DNA of 64,000 bases from Diphasiastrum complanatum. Its lineage: Eukaryota > Streptophyta > Lycopodiopsida > Lycopodiales > Lycopodiaceae. This document shows, piece after piece, positions 21,956 to 33,917 of the stretch. Under the pieces are notes generated by a model. It saw nothing but the letters and a program-made list of their open reading frames with translations. It was not told where the DNA came from and made no database searches. Made by a program: the position numbers and the translations under genes. The stretch lies in NCBI GenBank assembly GCA_029204225.1, contig CM055104.1, positions 51,452,294 to 51,516,293 on the forward strand, given 5' to 3'. The first letter of the stretch is position 1, and each line of letters begins with the position of its first letter.

Positions 21956-22205
21956 TAGTGCTAGCTTTAGGGAGCAACTAGAGTTAACAACTAGATGTAA
22001 GTTAGACATCTATCCTTGTGTTCTAACCCTTTTGATAGGTGGAGGGCTGCGCATCGACTATTGCTACACCCCACAATGAACTATGTAGACAGTGTTACAA
22101 TACTTCTAAATCAAGAATAAAAAAATCTTAACAACACGTTCTTGATCTAGTTTTGAGTTACAACTAAAAAGATATTATCAAATCAAAGTTGTGGATAGTC
22201 AAAAA
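21956..22205. other. Spacer left of the tandem duplication
   Basis: Short AT-rich stretch; nothing recognised. Confidence 0.4.
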
Positions 22206-22689
22206 ATTTGGTCAACTTTGGTATCCCTTTCAGGGATGATTGACCGTTTTGACCAGGTCAAAATGATCAATTGCGCTAAAAGTTATATCAAAGTTGATCA
22301 TTTTTTTTTACTTGCTATAATTTTATAATCGTAAGTCAAAATTAAATCTTCTAGCATTAGAGAAACTTAGAGCCCAATGAGGGCCTTTGAATAAGAAGCT
22401 TTTTTATTTATTTATTTTTCTTATTTTCGTTGTCATGTGGACCAATTGAAACCATAGCTTCAGGGTTCTACCAAACGTAGAATTTTTCAAATATAAATAA
22501 AATAAAAACTTTTTAAATATATTGCTGTTTCGTCGGGCAACATGTGAAAATGCTATTGGTTGATGAGGCCTGCCCTTCCAGCTCATCATTGCTCGAAAAG
22601 ACCCAAAAATATTGAAAATGAATATGACAGATGGTTGAGATGAGAAAATCGATGTACCATAAATGTATATGCATTGTCAAATCATGGTT

Positions 22690-23100
22690 AACAGGGTTAA
22701 CCAGAGTTAATTTGTGGCGCCAAATAGATCAGTGTTTCAAATTTTTGCCACCACTTTTTCTCAGATTCATGACTTTTTGTCTACGCAAATTTTTAGATTC
22801 ATAGTTCATTGTTTTAGATTTTTGCATGCAAATTACGAATGGCGCCATAGAAAAAGCCATGCTCAATCGACTCTGTGTTTCTATTCTACGAGACAGATGA
22901 TAATGGATTATGGGTGCCAAGAAAATATTCAAAAAACTGTTGGGTTTTTATGCATCCATCATCAAGAGGAGTATTTCGAAAAAGGAAAAGGTCAAAACTA
23001 TCATTTTGATCTTATTGGAAGGCCAGAATTTTGGATTTCAGAACATCATCAAGAGGAAAATCTATTTCTGAAATTCTAGTCCAACATGTATATATGCATT
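22690..23100 (+). pseudogene. Unidentified exon remnant, unit copy 1
   Basis: A plus-strand frame (…DDNGLWVPRKYSKN, then WKARILDFRTSSRGKSISE, then ILVQHVYMHSEI) is kept in both unit copies with one shared in-frame stop, which suggests a former coding exon. A competing frame (MAPNRSVFQIF...) is also open. No family is recognised. It probably belongs to the same gene as the next exon. Confidence 0.3.
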
Positions 23101-23240
23101 CAGAGATAGATGTGCAAGGATTCAACCGTCAAGATCATAAAAAAAACAACAATGAGTATTGATATTTTTGATAATTTGATTTTTGTCATTTATAAACATC
23201 TAATAGTAAACTTGCCAATCTGATCATTTTTCTCTTGCAG

Positions 23241-24201
23241 ATTTGTATCCATCCAACATAAATGAATGGGAACCAAGTGGATCTTTAGCAGGTGTGTTAG
23301 ATGTTATTCACACTGATATTGGACATCTACAATATCAAAGTAGGACTGAAAAAGATCTAGCTGATAGTGAGATCTTTTTTTATGATTCAATGTACATTCT
23401 TGATACAAAAGAAAATTTTGGACAAATAGTACCAATTCCATTACCTAGTTTTGAAAGTGATGAATGGATTGCACCAGATGCTATAGTTTCAGAATCATTT
23501 CGTTGCAAGATATATAATGATGTAAAAAATTCATTAAAAATGAGCACGAGATAAAAAATAGTCAGATTGAGTTGGTTTATTTTCTTGAATATCTTTGTGG
23601 ATTTCTTTTCAAGTGTCAATGTACACAAAACCCTAATGATGTTTGTATGCAAAAATTTATCAGATAGTTTATTATCTGAACTTATGGATGAAGGCTGGGA
23701 CAAAAGATCAGATGGAGAAATAGAATGCAGAATTGAAATGTCTTCCATGTGCTTCCATTATCAAATTGAAAAACAAATGTTGAGCTTATGCTTCCATTAT
23801 CAAAGATGGAAAAAAAATAAAGGTAAATGAGTGCCACTCGATCAAGACTTGGAAGAGAGTGGACATTCAGAACAAAAAAATATTGAAATTATATACAATG
23901 ATGTCGTTTTGACATGTGTTGAGGTAGAAGAAGATTGGAGTCTAAACTACATCCGACGGGAACTATTGCTCCTACAAGATGATGTACTTTCAGACTTCAG
24001 ATTCATTTTCAATGGTAAATTCGTAAGTAACTGTAAATATTCGATCTTTTATGAATAGTTTCAATCAAAACTTTCTAATACAATCTCTGTACTAATTCTA
24101 ACTAACTTTGTATCAGTTTTATGTAGATACATAAAAGACATGAGCTCGAGATCAAATGCAGAGATATTGGCGAAGCAATCCAACTTATGGAAGAACATTG
24201 A
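23241..24201 (+). pseudogene. Unidentified spliced gene, plus strand, copy 1
   Basis: The first exon starts after a strong acceptor (tttttctcttgcag ending at 23240) and reads DLYPSNINEWEPSGS... to about 23550. One extra A there would be needed to enter the next protein-like frame (ELVYFLEYLCGFLFKCQC). Further on, an exon ending at 24022 carries EDWSLNYIRRELLLLQDDVL and DFRFIFNGKF. It ends at a perfect donor (GTAAGT at 24023) and continues after an acceptor at 24126 with IHKRHELEIKCRDIGEAI to a stop at 24199. The last part has a strand-helix-strand look similar to ubiquitin-like folds, which is a weak impression only. The frame breaks make it a pseudogene. Confidence 0.45.
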
Positions 24202-24429
24202 GATTCACTATCAGCAAATACATGCCAATCGTCATGTCTTTTTATCAATATTGCAATCAAGTATTACACTATATGGACATAACCTGATTGTAAGAATCTA
24301 TATTGATATCAATAAAAAAAACCCATAAATGGATTGTTTACATGTAAAATGATTGTATTTTTTTTTTTTGATGTCTCTCTATTTACAAATAGATCTCTAT
24401 TCAATCAATTTTTATATATTTTCTTTACG

Positions 24430-25253
24430 AGTATTAGGAACTAATAAGGCAACAACTCCTTCTATAATCTTGTCTTCTATTGTTTCGGGAAGGGCCTCAA
24501 TGCCTTTTAAGACAAGAGAAATATCTGCTATAAAATTGTCTTCCTCTGTATTAGGAAAGACTTTTATTCTTTTTGATTATATAAAATAAGATCTGCATCT
24601 TGAGCAACCTGAAAGGCTATTAAGGCAGAAGCAGCTTCCTTTTGCAGGCCCTCGATTGCAGGTGCAACGCTTACACCGTACTGGGCATAGGTTTCTGATC
24701 AACTCTTGTCGAAATCTATATACATCATCAGGAGTATACGGCTCAAGAGTGAACTGTCATCACAAAACATGAGAATCAACAAATTACAAACAATGATAGT
24801 AAAAAAATATGAATCAGAATGAAAGGAACTACAAATGAACATAATATTATCTTTTCAATATCTACATCTACTTGTAAATTATACCACTCAAAAAATAGTT
24901 TCTTATTGTACAGGACGAACCATGCACAACTAGAAGCATCTTTTTGTTGTACATATTACATATATAGAACGAAATTAGTAATATTATGATAGAAATTTTA
25001 TTTATGCTATGACGATACATTTGAATTAAAAAAGAAATACATGCATATCAGAAATAAATTGAATATACCTTGAGAGATCTAATGTTTATCTCTCCAATTG
25101 AAGTTGCAGTTGTCTATATTTCCTGAACGTCATCATGAAGTAGAAAATCAAATTCTCTATGTGTATTTGCAGCTGAGTTTAATTTTACACAGAAATTTTG
25201 ATACTCCCTCCTCATTTATCTTTACAAAAAGAATGTTCAGGCTCCAATGCCAA
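24430..25253 (-). pseudogene. Unidentified spliced gene, minus strand, copy 1
   Basis: Exons on the minus strand: 25253-25069 (acceptor ttgttgcag, donor GTATATTC; contains AANTHREFDFLLHDDVQEI), about 24935-24851 (AWFVLYNKKLFFEWYNLQVD), and from 24753 after gtgatgacag (FTLEPYTPDDVYRFRQELIR, later IEALPETIEDKIIEGVVALL). In this copy the second donor is mutated (GT to AT at 24850-24849), one exon has a TAG, and a one-base insertion near 24690 shifts the frame. Copy 2 keeps the better version of all three. I do not recognise the family. Confidence 0.45.
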
Positions 25254-25546
25254 CTGCAACAACCAAAATGCAAATATCGATAAATTCATATTTATGAAAA
25301 AATTTCTTACTTATTAAAGCAATGAAGCATGCAACAATCCAGATTAAGGCAACAAAAACAAAAAAACAATCCTTACTTATTTTCATATGGAATCAAATAG
25401 AATTTTGCCATAGGACTGCATTCGATAAAATAGACAGCCTTCTCAAAATTGGCTCACAAAAGCACTCAGTGTTAATGCACACAACAAATTTTGTGCATTG
25501 CTTAGTTTGAAGATCAAGACATTCACGGATCTAGATTAAGAGTGGG

Positions 25547-26562
25547 TGTTGGATTTATTTTCTCTAGTCACCTAAATCCCATTTTTAATCTGCCTCCATT
25601 CAGGCTGCATATTTACTCGCGTTGTTGCACAGTCTGCATGTTCACATGCAAATTCTCACAGACGATGAAAAGACGAAAAGCAAAGGCTGACGTCACACCC
25701 TCTTCACGCTCATGCAGCTGCGCTAACAAACTAGACGACGATTGCAGCCACCCACAATCTCCTACAGACAACACATCCACCCTGTACTTTCTTCATCTGC
25801 ACACCTGTAACATTATGTATATATTGAATACCATTTGTGTATTCATTAACAAGAAAGAAGTTAGTAAGCGAGAGAGAACGAAGAAGAGAAGCTTATCAAA
25901 GATAGACAAAAGTAGATGCTTTGTGCATTGATTCTTTACAATGTCAGAAATAAGGATTCATTTTTTTACAGTTTGAATAAACTTCGTAGACACGCGATTT
26001 CGTCCGCTACTGTCTTGTGCTCTACCGCATTATTGACATGTATACTTGATATATATAATCTGATACGGTTCTTTGTTCTGCATTCAGATTTGTATTAATA
26101 TTGCTATGTTTATTGTTCATTCTGTCTGATCTTTCTAGTTGCTCTTTCTGGTAATAGACGACTAACATTTAGTCTTGTCTTTCGCGAATGTTTTCCAACT
26201 AATTATCAGTCGAGCACTGTTTAGCTCTTCGTGAATCATTCACGACACATCATTTGTCTAGTTATTCGCGAGAAATTATTCTTCTGGTGCTTCGTTTATT
26301 AATGTTTGGCTACGTAATCAAGAACGACCGTGATTTTCATCACTAACGTTCTGTTCGTTCTGATAGGCGTTGGCATTCTTTCGAAGAGAGTCACATAGCT
26401 TGTTCTGCTGCACACGAAAAATTTTTGTTTGAGTTCGTTTCTCATTCGTGTTTCAATTCTCGTTCATGTTCGTCTTACCCCTCTTAGCTAATTTTTTTTT
26501 TTTTGTTTCTAACATACGACATCTTTCTCAACTCTCACTACTCTCTCTCTCTCTCTCCAACA
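25547..26562 (+). repeat. Copia G LTR, copy 1
   Basis: 1,016 bp, TGTTGGATTT...TCTCCAACA. It is preceded by a purine-rich gattaagagtggg, as expected for a 3' LTR of a plus-strand element, but no plus-strand pol precedes it. An inverted, shorter copy lies at 28353-29130. Contains CG-rich palindromes of the TCGCGAAT type at about 26180-26275. Confidence 0.85.
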
Positions 26563-27000
26563 TCTTCACCCCTTCCTCCTCATGTTATTGGTCTAGCTCC
26601 TCAGCAGGTTTCATCACCAAAATTGTTGATTAACCAAGAGGAGCTAGACAAAATAACAGACAAATCTGTAAATATTGTTTTCACTTCTGTTTCTGCTCCT
26701 ATACATAATCTTCTTGTGAGAATTCCATACAATCCAGCCTAGGTTTATTTTGATTATGACGAATATAATCAATACGAGGCCTACCTAGCTAATAAAATTG
26801 ATCTTCTCGGCAACTTTTTTGATTTTTTTTCTTCCAGATACACGTAGAAGCTTTAAATTAGGTCCCAAATTTTGTGTTGAGCTGAAAGATAAAACCTCAA
26901 AAATTTCAGATGTAATAGTAGAAGCCGGAGTTTCTTTTTTGCAGAATAGTATTAGTTTCGATTCCCATCATGGTACAATTTTTGTTGTTAGTCCATTTTT
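26563..27000 (+). pseudogene. Unidentified coding-like segment, copy 1
   Basis: A plus frame reads PKLLINQEELDKITDKSVNI, then SAPIHNLLVRIPYNPA, a TAG, then VYFDYDEYNQYEAYLANKID. A second frame to about 27040 reads FKLGPKFCVELKD and SFDSHHGTIFVVSPFFMG. Both unit copies keep these stretches. No family is recognised. It is joined abruptly to the copia RNase H at about 27030. Confidence 0.3.
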
Positions 27001-27029
27001 CATGGGAGTGGTAAAGACGACGCTAAGCT

Positions 27030-28352
27030 TACTTCCTTGTTGAGAACCTTGTCCCTGATGTAGTGATATATGATTTCAATGCTCCTAGAGTGAAATCTAG
27101 GGTTGGCCGATAAGGCAATAGCACTCTGATTATCACAAAATAAAACTGTAGGGCTATACTGATTTAGATTAACATCAGACAATAAATTTCTCTACCAGAA
27201 CGCTTCCTTGATAGATTGAGAAGCAACAATGTATTCTGCTTCTATAGAAGAAAGTGCGATAGAAGTTTGCTTACGACTGTTCCATGAGATAGGACCGTCT
27301 TTGAAGAAGAATGTAAATCCAGATATGGATTTACTATTGTCTACATCTCCTCCCCAGCTTGCATCAGAATAACCACTAAGCTGATGAAGATTGTCATTGC
27401 TGACATCTCCATAGTAGATGCACCAGTCCATGGTAGCTTGAATATATCTCATGACTCGTATGAGAGCCTTCCAATGGGTAATGCCAGGACTAGCCATGTA
27501 TTGGTTGAGTGAGCTTACAACAAAGAGATATCAGGTCTTGTACAGACCATTGCGTACATGAGAGATCCTAGTATTGATCGATAGACATTGGTCCTTTGAC
27601 AGATGCAGGCTTGGATCCACTGGTGAGTGAGCTAATTTATAGTTCATCAAATTGTATCTGTTAAGAACACTATGAAGATACCTTTGTTGAGTAATGTAAA
27701 TCAGTCGATTTGTTTTGTCTCTATGGATTTGAATTCCTAGACAAAAGTGAGCTTCATTCAGATTAGTCATGTCGAACTCTGAAAACAACATATGCTTTGA
27801 ATCCTTGACCATATTGGTATTGTTGTTGAAGAACAACATATCATTCACATATAAGGTGATGATAATGAAAGATTGTTGTGCTGACTTGGAATAGACATTG
27901 CAATCAATAGTGCTTGGTTTGAATCCTTGTTTGATGAGGAATGTGTTGATCCTCTGAAACCAAGCTCTGGCAGACTGTTTCAAGCTGTACAGTGCTTTGT
28001 GGAGTTTACAGACATGATTTTTCATACCTTCCAAAATGTATCCTTCGGACTGGATCATGTAGATATCTTCTTGTATCATTCCATTCAGATAGGCTATTTG
28101 TACATCGAGTTGATGCACTTCAAGATCAGCAACTATAGCATAAGAAAAGAGCATTCGGATCGAAAAATGTTTGACGATTGGACTAAAAGTCTCACTGTAG
28201 TCGACATTCGAGATCTGGGTGAAACCTCATGCTACCAATCTTGCCTTTCTTCAGTCAATTGTTCCGTTAGCATTGTATTTGGTCTTAAAGATCCATTTGC
28301 AATCAATGATATTGCGGCCAATAGGAGCTTCGACTAATGACCATGTCTGGTT
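27030..28352 (-). pseudogene. Copia G reverse transcriptase-RNase H, copy 1
   Basis: The minus strand begins NQTWSLVEAPIGRN directly beside LTR sequence, so everything upstream of reverse transcriptase is missing. Then come CKWIFKTKYNANGTI, stops, and a frame at 28154-27531 with QLDVQIAYLNG, YSLKQSARAWF and the catalytic box YVND, which should be YVDD. RNase H motifs follow in two frames: GYSDASWGGD, ALSSIEAE, LFCDNQSAIALS. It stops abruptly at KVLNKEV, before the ADIFTK end. Two TGA codons (after GTID and LVA) look like former CGA codons. Confidence 0.85.
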
Positions 28353-29130
28353 CTTGATCAAAACGAAGCGCCAGAAGAATAATTTGTCACGAATAGCTAG
28401 ACAAATTATGTATTACGAATGATTCGCGAAGAGCTAGACAGTGCCCAATTGATAATTAGTCGCGAAACATTTGCGAAAGACAAGACTAAATGTTAGTCGT
28501 CTATTACCAAAAGGAGCAACTAGAAAGATCAGACAGAATGAATAATAAGCATAGCAATATTAACACAAATCTGAATGCAGAACAAAGAATTGTATCAGAT
28601 TAAGTATATCAAGTATACATGTCAATAATGCGGTAGAGCACAAGACAATAGCGGACGAAACCACATGCCCTAGGAAGCTTATTCAAACTGTAAAGGAATG
28701 AAAGCTTATTGTTGACAAATCAAAGAATCAATGCACAAAACATCTACTTTAGTCTATTTCTGATAAGCTTTTCTTTTTCGTTCTCTCTCGCTTACTAACG
28801 TTTTTCTTGTTAATGAATACGCAAATGGTATTCAATAGATGCATAATGTTACAGGTGTGTAGATGAAAAAAGTATAGAGTGATGTGCTGTCTGTAGGAGA
28901 TCGTGGGTGGCTGCAGTCGTCGTCCAGTTTGTTAACGCAGCTGCATGAGCATGAAGAGGGTGTGACGTCAGCCTTTGCTTTTCGTCTTTCATCGCCTGTA
29001 AGAATTTGCATGTGAATATCCAGACTACGCGACAATGCGAGTAAATATGCAGCATAAATGGAGGTAGATTAAAAATGAGATTTAGGTGACTAGAGGAAAG
29101 AAATCCAATAGAAGATACTCGATCTGAGTC
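28353..29130 (-). repeat. Copia G LTR, inverted, copy 1
   Basis: Reverse complement of the copia G LTR. On the minus strand it runs from tattggatttctttcc (29130 down) to cttctggcgcttcgtt. The last part of the LTR is missing and the sequence passes straight into reverse transcriptase. Confidence 0.8.
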
Positions 29131-29446
29131 AGATTCTCCAGCATCTGACTCAAAGCTCAAGAAGACACGAGGTCTCTTGGCCGGGATACATCTAGGAGGA
29201 AGGGAAGCAGTTGGCATTCGAGATCCAGCCTTCTTGGGGACAAGCTATTTTTTCTTCCTCCTAGAAGTAGTACGCAAGTCGGTTGTATCTAGAGGCAGGT
29301 CTCTCGAGGTGCTGACATTATCAACATGCAGACCAGAATATCTGTCCCGAAGCCTTTTGAGAATGACGAAATCCTTTGGCATGATGGTGACATGCTTACC
29401 ATGCACTACCAAAAGCCAAGTATAGGACAAAATCTTCTACAACACC
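29131..29446 (-). pseudogene. Histone H3-like C-terminal fragment, copy 1
   Basis: On the minus strand, after a possible acceptor (attttag ending at 29447), the sequence reads VVEDFVLYLAFG. After a one-base frame change it reads VVHGKHVTIMPKDFVILKRL RD. In histone H3 the end of the fold is '…[20 protein letters not shown]': the His, the Lys, the exact VTIMPKD heptapeptide, and the Leu and Arg spacing are all kept. KDF followed by a hydrophobic helix is also reminiscent of centromeric H3. A long extension follows (TTSRRKKK, a TAG, then PKKAGSRMP and AKRPRVFLSFESDAGESDSD), a basic then acidic tail not present in standard H3. The N-terminal part of the fold was not found. The frameshift and stop make this a pseudogene. 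Confidence 0.55.
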
Positions 29447-30044
29447 CTAAAATGGCTCAATTATTAAGTTATAGTTACATGATTTTTTATATATATTTTG
29501 TTATGATTTACGTTAGTTATAATTTTATTTAGTTTTCATATTTTTTTGAATTTTCAATTTTGGTTAGCTTTGGTATCCCTTTCAGGGATGATTGACCGTT
29601 TTGACCAAGTCAAAATGATCAATTGCACTAAAAGTTATATCAAAGTTGATCAAATTTTTTTACTTGTTATAATTTTATAATCGTAAGTCAGAACTAAATC
29701 ATCTAGCATTAGAGAAACTTAGAGCCCAATGAAGGCCTTTGAAAAAGATGCTTTTTTATTTATTTATTTTTCTTATTTTTGTTGTCATGTGGACCAATTG
29801 AAACCTTAGCTTTGGGATTCTACGTAACGTAGAATTTTTCAAATATAAATAAAATAAAAACTTTTTAAATATATTGCTGTTTCGTCGGGCAACATGTGAA
29901 AATGCTATTGGTTGATGAGGCCTGCCCTTCTAGCTCATCATTGCTCGAAGAGACCCAAAAATATTGAAAATGAATATGACAGATGGTTGAGATGAGAAAA
30001 TTGATGTACCATTAATGTATATGCATTGTCAAATCATGGTTAAC

Positions 30045-30480
30045 AGGGTTAACCAGAGTTAATTTGTGGCGCCAAATAGATCAGTGTTTCAAATTTTTGT
30101 CACCACTTTTTTTCAGATTCATGGCTTTTTGTCTACGCAAATTTTTAGATTCATAGTTCATTGTTTTAGATTTTTGCATGCAAATTACGAATGGTGCCAT
30201 AAAAAAAGCCATGCTCCTCAATCGACTCTGTGTTTCTATTCTACGAGACAGATGATAATGGATTATGGGTGCCAAGAAAATATTCAAAAAACACTTGGGT
30301 TTTGATGCATCCATCATTAAGAGGAATATTTCGAAAAAGGAAAAGGTCAAAACTATCATTTTGATCTTATTTGAAGGCCAGAATTTTGGATTTCAGAACA
30401 TCATCAAGAGGAAAATCTATTTCTGAAATTCTAGTCCAACATGTATATATGCATTCAGAGATAAATGTGCAAGGATTCAA
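30045..30480 (+). pseudogene. Unidentified exon remnant, unit copy 2
   Basis: Counterpart of 22690-23100. It keeps WVPRKYSKNTWVLMHPSLRG and the same in-frame stop after RSKLSF. Confidence 0.3.
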
Positions 30481-30595
30481 CCGTCAAAATAAAAAAAAAA
30501 AATAACAGTGAGTATTGATATTTTTGATAAGTTGATTTTTGTCATTCATAAACATCTAATAGTAAACTTGCCAATCTGATCATTTTTCTCTTGCA

Positions 30596-31559
30596 GATTT
30601 ATATCCATCCAACATAAATGAATGGGAACCAAGTGGATCTTTAGCAAGTGTGTTAGATGTTATTCACATTGATATTGGACATCTGCAATATCGAAGTAGG
30701 ACTGAAAAAGATCTAGCTGATAGTGAGATCTTTTTTTATGAATCAATGTACATTCTTGATATAAAAGAAAATTTTGGACAAATAGTACCAATTCCATTAC
30801 CTAGTTTTGAAAGTGATGAATGGATTGCACCAGATACTATAGTTTCAGAATCATTTCGTTGCAAGATATATAATGATGTAAAAAATTCATTAAAAATGAG
30901 CACGAGATAAAAAATAGTCAGATTGAGTTGGTTTATTTTCTTGAATATATTTGTGGATTTCTTTTCAAGTGTCAATGTACACAAAACCCCAATGATGTTT
31001 GTATGCAAAAATTTATCAGATAGTTTATTATCTGAACTTATGGATGAAGGCTAGGACAAAAGATCAGATGGAGAAATAGAATGCAGAATTAAAATGTCTT
31101 CCATGTGCTTCCATTATCAAATTGAAAAACAAATGTTGAGCTTATGCTTCCATTATCAAAGATGAAAAAGAAATAAAGGTAAATGAGTGCCACTCGATCA
31201 AGACTTGGAAGCCAGTGGACATTCATAACAAAAAAATATTGAAAATATATATACAATGATGTCGTTTTGACATGTGTTGAGGTGGAAGAAGATTGGAGTC
31301 TAAACTACATCTGGCGGGAACTATTGCTCCTACAAGTTGATGTACTTTCAGACTTCAGATTCATTTCCAATAGTAAATTCGTAAGTAACTGTAAATATTC
31401 GATCTTTTATGAATAGTTTCAATCAAAACGTTCTAATACAATCTCTGTACTAATTCTAACTAGCTTTGTATTAGTTTTATGTAGGTACATAAAAGACATG
31501 AGCTCGAGATCAAATGCAGAGATATTGACGAAACAATCCAACTTATGGAAGAACATTGA
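30596..31559 (+). pseudogene. Unidentified spliced gene, plus strand, copy 2
   Basis: Counterpart of 23241-24201 with the same acceptor (ctcttgcag) and donor (GTAAGT). It is more damaged than copy 1: the MDEG segment has a TAG where copy 1 has Trp (near 31053), and the ubiquitin-like-looking segment carries substitutions. Confidence 0.45.
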
Positions 31560-31779
31560 GATTCACTATCAGCAAATACATGCCAATCGTCATGTCTTTT
31601 TATCAGTATTGCATTCAAGTATTACACTATATGGACACAACCTGATTGTAAGAATCTATATTGATATCAATAAAAAAAACCCATAAATGGGTTGTTTACA
31701 TGTAAAATGATTGTATTTTTTTTTGATGTCTCTCTATTTACAAATAGATCTCTATTTAATCATTTTTTCTATATTTTCT

Positions 31780-32608
31780 TTACGAGTATTAGGAACTAAT
31801 AAGGCAACAACTCCTTCTATAATCTTGTCTTCTATTGTTTCGGGAAGGGCCTCAATGCCTTTTAAGACAAGAGGAATATCTGCTATAAAATTGTCTTCCT
31901 CTGTATTAGGAAAGACTTTTATTCTTTTTGATTATATAAAATAAGATCTGCATCTTGAGCAACCTGAAAGGCTGTTAAGGCAAAAGCAGCTTCCTTTTGG
32001 AGGCCCTCGATTGCAGGTGCAACGCTTACACCGTACTGGGCATAGGTTCTGATCAACTCTTGTCGAAATCTATATACATCATCAGGAGTATACGGCTCAA
32101 GAGTGAACTGTCATCACAACACATGAGAATCAGCAAATTACAAACAATGATAGTAAAAAAATATGAATCAGAATGAAAGGAACTACAAATGAACAGAATA
32201 TTACCTTTTCAATATCTACATCTACTTGTAAATTATACCACTCAAAAAATAGCTTCTTATTGTACAGGACGAACCATGCATAGCTAGAAACATCTTTTTG
32301 TTGTACACATTACATATATAGAACGAAAATTAGTAATATTATGATAGAAATTTTATTTATGCTATGACGATACATTTGAATTAAAAAAGAAATACATGCA
32401 TATCAGAAATAAATTGAATATACCTCGAGAGATCTAATGGTTATCTCTCCAATTGAAGTTGCAGTTGTCGATATTTCCTGAACGTCATCATGAAGTAGAA
32501 AATCAAATTCTCTATGTGTATTTGCAGCTGAGTTTAATTTTACACAGAAATTTTGATACTCCCTCCTTATTTATCTTTACAAAAAGAATGTTTAGGCTCC
32601 AATGCCAA
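31780..32608 (-). pseudogene. Unidentified spliced gene, minus strand, copy 2
   Basis: Counterpart of 25253-24430 and the better-preserved version. The exon 32608-32424 reads through DDVQEISTTATSIGEITIRS without the TAG of copy 1. The second exon ends at an intact GT donor (gaaaag|gtaatattc). The third, from 32107, stays in frame as FTLEPYTPDDVYRFRQELIR followed by TYAQYGVSVAPAIEGLQKEA. A stop remains after LILYNQKE, and a frame change is needed to reach PNTEEDNFIADI. No family recognised. Confidence 0.5.
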
Positions 32609-32901
32609 CTGCAACAACCAAAATGCAAATATCGATAAATTCATATTTATGAAAAAATTTCTTACTTATTAAAGCAATGAAGCATGCAACAATCCAGATT
32701 AAGACAACAAAAACAAAAAAACAATCCTTACTTATTTTCATATGGAATCAAATAGAATTTTGCCATAGGACTGCATTCGATAAAATAGACAGCCTTCTCA
32801 AAATTGGCTCACAAAAGCACTCAGTGTTAATGCACACAACAAATTTTGTGCATTGCTTAGTTTGAAGATCAAGACATTCACGGATCTAGATTAAGAGCGG
32901 G

Positions 32902-33917
32902 TGTTGGATTTATTTTCTCTAGTCACCAAAATCCCATTTTTAATCTGCCTCCATTCAGGCTGCATATTTACTCGCGTTGTTGCACAGTCTGCATGTTCAC
33001 ATGCAAATTCTCACAGACGATGAAAAGACGAAAAGCAAAGGCTGACGTCACACCCTCTTCACGCTCATGCAGCTGCGCTAACAAACTAGACGACGATTGC
33101 AGCCACCCACAATCTCCTACAGACAACACATCCACCCTGTACTTTCTTCATATGCACACCTGTAACATTATGTATATATTGAATACCATTTGTGTATTCA
33201 TTAACAAGAAAGAAGTTAGTAAGCGAGAGAGAACGAAGAAGAGAAGCTTATCAAAGATAGACAAAAGTAGATGCTTTGTGCATTGATTCTTTAAAATGTC
33301 AGAAATAAGGATTCATTTTTTTACAGTTTGAATAAACTTCGTAGACACGCGATTTCGTCCGCTACTGTCTTGTGCTCTACCGCATTATTGACATGTATAC
33401 TTGATATATATAATCTGATACAGTTCTTTGTTCTGCATTCAGATTTGTATTAATATTGCTATGTTTATTGTTCATTCTGTCTGATCTTTCTAGTTGCTCT
33501 TTCTGGTAATAGACGACTAACATTTAGTCTTGTCTTTCGCGAATGTTTCTCAACTAATTATCAATCGAGCACTGTTTAGCTCTTCGCGAATCATTCACGA
33601 CACATCATTTGTCTAGCTATTCACGAGAAATTATTCTTCTGGTGCTTCGTTTATTAATGTTTGGCTACGTAATCAAGAACGACCGTGATTTCCATCACTA
33701 ACGTTCTGTTCGTTCTGATAGGCGTTGGCATTCTTTCGAAGAGAGTCACATAGCTTGTTCCGCTGCACACGAACAATTTTTGTTTGAGTTCGTTTCTCAT
33801 TCGTGTTTCAATTCTAGTTCATGTTCGTCTTACCCGTCTGAGCTAAATTTTTTTTTTTTTTGTTTCTAACATACGACACCTTTCTCAACTCTCACTACTC
33901 CCTCTCTCTCTCCAACA
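32902..33917 (+). repeat. Copia G LTR, copy 2
   Basis: 1,016 bp, the same length as copy 1 and nearly identical, again preceded by the purine tract ttaagagcggg. Confidence 0.85.

Noticed and set aside
25542-25931. Plus-strand 129-aa frame, and its relatives at 32993 and 28849
   Set aside because: They lie entirely within copia G LTRs and change frame between copies.
27927-28422. Plus-strand 136-aa and 67-aa open frames (and 35282-35777)
   Set aside because: They are antisense to clear copia reverse transcriptase motifs on the minus strand.
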